Source: Candidatus Auribacterota bacterium (GTDB lineage Bacteria; Auribacterota; JAFGBW01). Taken from it: 12,241 nucleotides of DNA. The position numbers were made by a program, and so were the translations under genes. The notes under the pieces were generated by a model that worked only from the letters and a program-made list of their open reading frames with translations, did no database searches and was not told the origin of the DNA. Positions 7,347-12,241 of this stretch are shown one piece after another. The DNA is taken from the NCBI GenBank assembly GCA_016932965.1, contig JAFGBW010000220.1, positions 1-12,241 of the forward strand, given 5' to 3'. Position 1 is the first letter of the stretch, and the number at the start of each line of letters is the position of its first letter.

Positions 7347-7375
7347 TTATTACCTGAATTGATAAATCATGTCAA
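7347..7375 (-). promoter_or_regulatory. Promoter of the isochorismatase-family gene
   Basis: On the minus strand TTGACA (7375-7370), a 17-base spacer and TAATAA (7352-7347) form a near-consensus sigma-70 promoter, 63 bases upstream of the chosen ATG. It ends AGGTAATAATA, resembling the AGGTAAATA of the two other promoters in this window but without their CATG. Confidence 0.7.
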
Positions 7376-7395
7376 GCCATGAGGCTCTGGAACAT

Positions 7396-7625
7396 GGTGA
7401 ATAGTAAATAGTGAATGGGAAAAACGGCTTGTGAGTTGGAATGATGAAATTTCTTTTTACTTGTAACTCAACATTTATAGCTCTAATCCATTGCGCCTCT
7501 GTGGTAAACCTTTTCTCTCATCCCGGGCAACAGCGAAACATCCATAACTAGTAACTGATGATTTGGTGACTAGTGACTGGTACCAGCAGATCATTACTCC
7601 TCTCCTGTCACTATTCACTATTTAC
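7396..7625. repeat. Imperfect inverted repeat pair of GTGAATAGT words
   Basis: The 23 bases at 7396-7418 (GGTGAATAGTAAATAGTGAA and three more) match the reverse complement of 7604-7625 with about four differences. The arms enclose roughly 185 bases. Each arm is itself built of 7-9 base AGTGAAT/AGTAAAT words, so this may be repeat drift and not the ends of a transposable unit. Confidence 0.5.
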
Positions 7626-7627
7626 CA

Positions 7628-7655
7628 TTCTCAATTCTAAATTCTAAATTCTCAA
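7628..7655. repeat. Heptamer tandem array TTCTMAA, four units (copy 2)
   Basis: Four exact 7-base units: TTCTCAA, TTCTAAA, TTCTAAA, TTCTCAA, followed by a C run and ATGGTG. It differs from copy 1 (838-865) only in the second unit and has the same kind of flanks. Confidence 0.8.
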
Positions 7656-7779
7656 TCCCCCCCATGGTGTCACTGTTTCTTTGGGAATTTCCTCCAATTG
7701 TCAAACTTTGCCAGTCCAAAGGCTGTACCGTTAGGTTACCGGCCTAAATAAACAAATTTTTAAAAAAAATGATTCTAAG

Positions 7780-7810
7780 TATTGACTTTTCCGGCGGCAT
7801 GAGGTAAATA
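7780..7810 (+). promoter_or_regulatory. Promoter of the 848-residue nucleotidyltransferase-like gene
   Basis: TTGACT (7782-7787), a 17-base spacer and TAAATA (7805-7810) are preceded by an A+T-rich, UP-like stretch. It shares TATTGACTTT and CATGAGGTAAATA with the promoter at 6348-6375. Transcription from here gives a leader of about 110 bases. A second, weaker TTTAAT/TATAAT pair lies closer to the gene (about 7874-7902). Confidence 0.7.
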
Positions 7811-7928
7811 AAATCATGTAAAAAAGGTCATAAGATGATGCTCAATATACAGACAACGAAGTTCAAAATGGAATTTAATCATACTCCTTATTAATATATA
7901 ATGCTAAAGAACAAAGAAGGGAACTGCT

Positions 7929-10475
7929 ATGTGTAGAGATAATAATCATTTGTTCTTACAACTCATTTTACTGATCTTCTTTTCATTCCCCCCTCTTCAG
8001 TCAAAGGAAATGGCTGTCGATTCCGCACTGGCCCCTAAAAACAATAATTTGACTGCCGTAACCATTATGGAACTGGGCCCCCGTGTTGATGCCAAAACCC
8101 CTTTGGCCATGAAATGGCAGACGGTCAAGCAAAAAATCCTGAGAGGAGACCAGGAATTCCACGGAGATGAATTCCTGAAAAATTTATTTACCGACAAATA
8201 TGCGGGAATCATTCACACAATCAATCAGGACCCGGAAAAACATCTCTTAACCATCAATGCCCTGGACTTCATGATGAACACTTACAACTGGGTTACGCTG
8301 GAATACATCAATGAACCCTTGCTGGTGCAAGAGGGAGCGAACGAAGACGAAGAAAAGGAAAAGGCTATCCAGGAAATGCGGGTCATGTTTGATGCTATCA
8401 TCAGCGCAGTGGCAAGAACTTGCGATAGATTAGCCAGCGGGGACCTGACAGCCGGGTCTGTTCAATTAAGAACATCAGAAGATAAGACAGTGACACCTGT
8501 TTCCAACGCCAGAGATGCCTCTGGCAATAAAAGAAATGCAAAAGTGGTTATTTTACCAGTAAAATTCGACCCGTTGACAATGGCTCACATCCGGCTGATA
8601 TTCGAAAGTTTCGCACAGGGAGCGGACTGCGTCGTCACCATGATGGACGAATATGATGAGAGAAAAGCCGGACTTTCCGGCCGCACCATCAGAGAGGCTG
8701 ACACAAAATGGCTGTATGACGCTTTAAACGGGTTTCTTGTCGAGCCTGCCTTTCAATGTGAACGCAGATCGTTACTTGACTGTGACGGCGAGGCGATTCT
8801 TCCGACTTTGATTTATGAGAACAGGGCCATAGCCGAGGATGTGACCTGGATCTATCTGGCCGGTTACGACCATTTCAACTGGATAAGAACAGTGCCGGAC
8901 GCGCTCATGAGTATGCATGAGTTTGACGTTCAAATGGCTAAATACGCCGTTGATCCTAGGGAAATGCATGAACTCCTAAAGACCAATAAAATGGTCAATA
9001 ATTTTTATAAATTTCAAAGGAATCTCGCTGATCTTCCTGAAGTAGAGAGGAGGGCGTTAATAGCGACGATAGAAAAAAGATGGCCGGAACAGGCTTCGAA
9101 TATCATTCCTCTCCTGAACGGCCTTGTGCACTACCTGAGGGAAATGGACACACCGTCCAAACTGGCCCATACCCGGCAATTGATGTTATCTCTGAATATC
9201 AATACTTCAATAGGCGGATTCATTGTAAAACGTCTTGCAGATGCCAGAGATAAGACTGACGACCTAATACGAGAACGTCACAAGGCTATTGAAGCTTTAT
9301 GTAAGATAGCTGAAATAGATTATTATGAACAAACAATCAATGATTGGCTGGACATGACCCACTTGCCTGCTCCAATCAGAGATCATCTTGCTGTTTTCAG
9401 GGAAAGGCTAACCCGGTGGATATCCGATAAAAAGGAGCATGAGATAAATTACGATGGAAATGGCAGTCCGCATGAACCGGAGACGATTGAGAAAATAAAA
9501 ACCTGGCTGGGTTATTATCAAACCGCACAAAATCCCCGGCTTGCTACCAATGTCAGAGTGACCAACTGGCATAAACGATATGAACAAGCGGCTCAATGGA
9601 AAGAGCGCGGGCCGGCCGGCACTGAAAGACATATCCTTTCTGATTTATTCGATCAATTGTTAGGGCTGACAGAAGTTGATGGTTTTGATCAATTCTTTGA
9701 AGGACTGGATAAAATTTATTCTCAAAGCAATGGAATGAGTTTTACAATAGCTAAATCCCCGTCAAAAAATCCATCCTCCCGGTTAAGAATCGATGATACC
9801 GGTCATTCCATGCCTTATATAGGTTTCCAGCATGCCACGTCACTGGCCCTGCATCGTCCCTACTCAGACGACTATATAACAAAAAAAGACAGGGAAATTG
9901 CCGCTCAAGTCATCGGTTCGCTGATAGACCTGAACCTGTTTAAGCACCCTGGAATGGCGACAGTCAATAGAGCACAGATCAATCCTGAGCGATTAACAGA
10001 AATTCTAGGAAAAGTCTTAATTTACTCATTGGATATGGATATGCTGTTATCAACCATATTAAAAAGAGCAAAAGATTCTCTGGCTGTTAAAGAACGGTCT
10101 CCGCTGATGACAAGGGATTCAACAAGAGCCCTAATGGCATATAGCGATATAGCACACATGATGCATTCTGCTTACGGCCGCGGACTCAGCGCCATCGATA
10201 TATTTTTATCAACGTGTTTCAAAAATGATAACTCATATACGGCCCTGCGTCATACCATCGCGCAGGGCGTTCATGATGACGCGGCTGCGATGAAACTGGT
10301 CAGAAAAAAGATCACTGCATTCCGGGATCTGGTAAGGCAAAGATGCGAAACGATTTTTGCAGAAAGCGAAGGCAATCCTCACCCGATGAGTTCAGCTAAA
10401 AGAAGATTCATCCTGGAACAAATAACCGGCGGAACGATGCTGACTGAGCATTCTCTTGTCCGGGCCTCTTCATAG
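7929..10475 (+). CDS. Large protein with NadD/CoaD-type nucleotidyltransferase motifs, signal peptide and LAP motif
   Basis: An 848-residue protein. A hydrophobic run (8-20) gives a signal-like start and LAP is at 34-36. Residues about 205-325 contain VVILPVKFDPLTMAHIRLI: F213-D-P followed by T217-M-A-H220 matches the (T/H)xGH motif of NMN/nicotinate-mononucleotide and phosphopantetheine adenylyltransferases (compare FDPxTNGH). LSGRTIRE (249-256) resembles the ISSTxIR nucleotide motif but lies unusually close to the first one. IYLAGYDHFNWI (308-319) resembles the GADxxxxfxxW strand of NadD. I infer adenylyl transfer to a nucleotide-like substrate, with moderate doubt because Gly of xGH is Ala and motif spacing is unusual. 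Residues 1-200 and about 340-848 are largely helical, unrecognised, and make up most of the protein. AAGG eight bases before the ATG supports the start. Gene is divergent from the isochorismatase-family gene. Confidence 0.65.
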   Translation: MCRDNNHLFLQLILLIFFSFPPLQSKEMAVDSALAPKNNNLTAVTIMELGPRVDAKTPLAMKWQTVKQKILRGDQEFHGDEFLKNLFTDKYAGIIHTINQDPEKHLLTINALDFMMNTYNWVTLEYINEPLLVQEGANEDEEKEKAIQEMRVMFDAIISAVARTCDRLASGDLTAGSVQLRTSEDKTVTPVSNARDASGNKRNAKVVILPVKFDPLTMAHIRLIFESFAQGADCVVTMMDEYDERKAGLSGRTIREADTKWLYDALNGFLVEPAFQCERRSLLDCDGEAILPTLIYENRAIAEDVTWIYLAGYDHFNWIRTVPDALMSMHEFDVQMAKYAVDPREMHELLKTNKMVNNFYKFQRNLADLPEVERRALIATIEKRWPEQASNIIPLLNGLVHYLREMDTPSKLAHTRQLMLSLNINTSIGGFIVKRLADARDKTDDLIRERHKAIEALCKIAEIDYYEQTINDWLDMTHLPAPIRDHLAVFRERLTRWISDKKEHEINYDGNGSPHEPETIEKIKTWLGYYQTAQNPRLATNVRVTNWHKRYEQAAQWKERGPAGTERHILSDLFDQLLGLTEVDGFDQFFEGLDKIYSQSNGMSFTIAKSPSKNPSSRLRIDDTGHSMPYIGFQHATSLALHRPYSDDYITKKDREIAAQVIGSLIDLNLFKHPGMATVNRAQINPERLTEILGKVLIYSLDMDMLLSTILKRAKDSLAVKERSPLMTRDSTRALMAYSDIAHMMHSAYGRGLSAIDIFLSTCFKNDNSYTALRHTIAQGVHDDAAAMKLVRKKITAFRDLVRQRCETIFAESEGNPHPMSSAKRRFILEQITGGTMLTEHSLVRASS

Positions 10476-10546
10476 GAATAAGACAGATGCGAAGACGGGA
10501 TCAAAAAACGCAAAAAGGCGTGGATAATATATCCTGTATTTTCTTC

Positions 10547-10568
10547 TTTTTTCCTGATCAGGAAAAAA
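10547..10568. repeat. Perfect 22-base palindrome between the two plus-strand genes
   Basis: Six T, CCTGATCAGG and six A form an exact two-fold symmetric sequence 72 bases after the nucleotidyltransferase-like gene. As RNA it could fold to a 9-pair stem with a GATC loop, but no U run follows, so it is a poor terminator. A dimeric-regulator operator for the uridine-kinase/CYTH gene (start 10669) is equally possible. Confidence 0.55.
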
Positions 10569-10668
10569 CAAATTTTTCAGGATTCATTCAACAGAACGTA
10601 ACAACCTCAGAAATCAAAAAATTTGAACACCCGATACCCCGCTTTTAGGGTTTTTAGAGATATGGAGA

Positions 10669-12087
10669 ATGAAAAACAAAGGAATCATCCTTATTTGTAA
10701 TAAAGCCATTATGGTAACTGCTCTTCTGGCATTTGTTACGACCATGATAGGGGCAGTGCCTCTACCTGACACTTTTTCAAATGCAGCGCATCATTCCCAG
10801 GCTCTTTCCCCGGCTTCCATTCTGGATAAGGCGTCCCCGCCGTCCGCCAAGAAGCAAAAAGAAGGGAAACTCACGGAAGGAATCATGCAAGTGGCCATTT
10901 CAGACATAGAAGCAGCCATCAGAAAAAAAAAAGAAGAATCCGATGAACCTTTTATTATCCTGATCGGCGGAAAATCCTGCTCCGGGAAAACAACTCAAAT
11001 AGCCCAGGTTCTGGCAAAACATTTTTCCTGCAATGTTCTTGAAATGGACATGTATTACCTGGGCCGCACCTACATGAGAGAACATGGGTATGACAGTTTT
11101 GACATCCCTCAGGTCTTTGATTTGGGGCTTCTTGTGGAAAACATCCGGCAGTTGAGAAACAGGCAGACGGCCCGGATACCCGTTTACTCTTTTCTAACCA
11201 AAGAAAGACAGGGGTACACAGATCTTCCTCCTGCGGATGTCCTCATCATAGAAGGCATGTTCGGACTGGATGATCAACTCGCCGAACAGGGTGATTACTG
11301 TCTTTTTATTGATATAGGAAAAATCGGGCAACTGCTCAGAAGAATGTATAAGGAAGTGATCATAGGAAGAACCGGGCACACTTTCCGTCATGAAATCAGA
11401 CAATTATTGACCCAGGTCATCCCTTCTGAAAAAGAATACATTGAACCCACCCGAAAAAATGCGGATGTGATTGTCCATAATGAATACAACCCTGAAGTAG
11501 AGTCCGCCTTATTGCCATACACGGAAGTGCAGGCCAAGATCAACTCAGTCAATCTTCCTGCAGGCAGATTGACTGAGTTGGGGGCCCGGCAACTCGCTGA
11601 AACACAACACATCGACACCTACTATGTCCCTATTGATACGGATCTGGCACAAAACGGGGAAACACTGATGATCCGGGAGGAAGATCAGGAAATGAGTTTG
11701 ACTTATAAAGGGCCGCTTATTCCTTCCGAATTACAATACCGGACCAGGCTGAATCTGCCCTTTGAAAGAGATTTGCTTCCTTTTGTCCATCTTGATTATA
11801 AGCCGGTTGCGAAAATCCGTAAAACCAGAACAACATACAAACTCAACGAGCTGATCATCCATCTGGACCATGTGGAAACACTCGGGGATTTCATCGAAAT
11901 CACTACTCCTGAACCGGCCAATGCCGGAGACAGAGATACCATACTGGAACTCCTCAGAACATTGGGTATTTCTCAAGACAGAATCATCAAAAAAACCTAT
12001 CTGGATTTGATGCTGGAAAAAACCCCCTGGACTGAAACAAGGCCTTCAACCGGCGAAAGATCCAGCGGAGTCCCTTCTTCAGCATAA
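10669..12087 (+). CDS. Uridine-kinase-like/CYTH fusion with signal peptide and LSP motif
   Basis: A 472-residue protein. Hydrophobic residues 13-29 form a signal-like segment; LSP is at 46-48, followed by a Lys-rich linker. Residues about 94-275 are a uridine/phosphoribulokinase-type P-loop domain: IGGKSCSGKT (Walker A, 100-108), EMDMYYLGRTY, DSFDIPQVFDLGLL, ARIPVYSFLTKER, ADVLIIEGMFGL and a late EYIEPTRKNAD. Residues about 284-450 are a CYTH (triphosphate tunnel) domain: EVQAK (a variant of ExExK, 286-290), DTYYVPIDTDLA, LTYKGP, KIRKTRTTYKL and LGDFIEITTP. The kinase-CYTH order is the one of plant TTM1/TTM2, which hydrolyse pyrophosphate (established family knowledge); here a signal/LSP leader is added. 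A near-perfect palindrome encodes residues 292-304. The start is supported by GGAG just before the ATG, though the spacing is short. It may be read with the upstream gene or from an unseen promoter. Confidence 0.85.
   Translation: MKNKGIILICNKAIMVTALLAFVTTMIGAVPLPDTFSNAAHHSQALSPASILDKASPPSAKKQKEGKLTEGIMQVAISDIEAAIRKKKEESDEPFIILIGGKSCSGKTTQIAQVLAKHFSCNVLEMDMYYLGRTYMREHGYDSFDIPQVFDLGLLVENIRQLRNRQTARIPVYSFLTKERQGYTDLPPADVLIIEGMFGLDDQLAEQGDYCLFIDIGKIGQLLRRMYKEVIIGRTGHTFRHEIRQLLTQVIPSEKEYIEPTRKNADVIVHNEYNPEVESALLPYTEVQAKINSVNLPAGRLTELGARQLAETQHIDTYYVPIDTDLAQNGETLMIREEDQEMSLTYKGPLIPSELQYRTRLNLPFERDLLPFVHLDYKPVAKIRKTRTTYKLNELIIHLDHVETLGDFIEITTPEPANAGDRDTILELLRTLGISQDRIIKKTYLDLMLEKTPWTETRPSTGERSSGVPSSA
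11541..11580. repeat. 40-base palindrome inside the CYTH coding sequence
   Basis: Nineteen of twenty base pairs of a 40-base two-fold symmetric sequence match: arms CAACTCAGTCAATCT and AGATTGACTGAGTTG (15 bases, exact), one T/C mismatch, and a central CCTGCAGG. Because of the symmetry and phase, NSVNLPAGRLTEL is encoded both in the gene's own frame (residues 292-304) and in one minus-strand frame. It lies between the EVQAK strand and the LGARQL segment of the CYTH domain. Confidence 0.95.
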
Positions 12088-12241
12088 GCAGTCAGTGTCA
12101 GATCCACCAAAGTTTGAAGGCTTGAAATGGTTATCGGCTCAAAGCCTCCTATAATAAATATACTACCGGCAGAGCCGGCAGCTTTAAAAAGTGAACCTCT
12201 TCATCGCGGTTTGTTTTAATATAATAATTATTTTTTCACCA
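12088..12241. other. Non-coding right end with two weak hairpins
   Basis: I see no gene. A stem AGGCTTGA...TCAAAGCCT with one bulge (12118-12147) and a CCGGC-AGA-GCCGG hairpin (12166-12178) follow the CYTH gene's stop, but neither is followed by a convincing T run. A TATAAT word (12150-12155) lacks a well-spaced -35. Confidence 0.4.

Larger units (their letters stand above)
7376..7779. other. Repeat-filled part of the divergent intergenic region
   Basis: I see no gene here. The stretch contains an imperfect inverted pair (7396-7418 against 7604-7625), a CGCCTCTGTGG word at 7496-7506, a tandem GTGACTA/GTGACTG word at about 7566-7580, the second heptamer array (7628-7655) and an A+T-rich run just before the plus-strand promoter. 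It looks like accumulated small repeats, not an ancestral gene. Confidence 0.6.

Noticed and set aside
7700-7748. tRNA-like fragment in the intergenic region (minus strand, GCCGGTAACC...)
   Set aside because: It has a hairpin (CTTTG...CAAAG) but no T arm, no paired acceptor stem and no 3' end; more likely repeat debris.
11388-11618. Minus-strand frame sharing a peptide with the CYTH gene
   Set aside because: The shared peptide is a consequence of the palindrome; the rest of that frame has no family features and is antisense to a strong coding gene.
12118-12178. Rho-independent terminator after the kinase-CYTH gene
   Set aside because: The two hairpins are weak or bulged and neither is followed by a T run.

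Overview
The window comes from a bacterium of middling G+C that uses the non-mevalonate (MEP) isoprenoid pathway and a BatA/BatB-type membrane protein system. Its intergenic DNA is littered with short degenerate repeats, as in many environmental genomes. Placement in an uncultured diderm phylum such as Omnitrophota is only my impression; no marker gene here settles it.

Layout. At the left edge, on the minus strand, a small membrane zinc-ribbon protein (228-470) overlaps by an ATGA junction the start of a BatA/BatB-like protein that runs off the window (1-231). A repeat-rich gap (471-997) leads to a divergent ispF on the plus strand (998-1522). Converging on it is a tight minus-strand operon of three genes, read from 6309 down to 1580: an RlmN/Cfr-like radical SAM protein, a P-loop kinase fused to an HD phosphohydrolase, and a nucleoside-diphosphate-kinase-like protein. 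An isochorismatase-family hydrolase (6462-7283, minus) lies upstream with its own promoter. After a 645-base divergent intergenic region full of small repeats come two plus-strand genes: an 848-residue protein with a NadD/CoaD-type nucleotidyltransferase motif set (7929-10475), and a uridine-kinase/CYTH fusion (10669-12087).

The central observation is that the six proteins between 1580 and 12087 resemble enzymes that normally work in the cytosol on nucleotides, cofactors or RNA, yet each begins with a signal-peptide-like hydrophobic segment followed, at residues 20-48, by the tripeptide LAP or LSP. Their families are unrelated, so the shared N-terminus looks like a sorting or processing tag. 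Three of the five promoter-bearing gaps around them carry a related promoter; two of these share a 10-base and a 13-base block. I read this as a locus for exported or compartment-targeted nucleotide and cofactor enzymes. Destination (periplasm, vesicles, an internal compartment, or another cell) cannot be told from sequence.

Other oddities are a nearly perfect 40-base palindrome inside the CYTH coding sequence, an IspF that has lost several conserved residues, and two copies of a four-unit heptamer repeat in separate intergenic regions.
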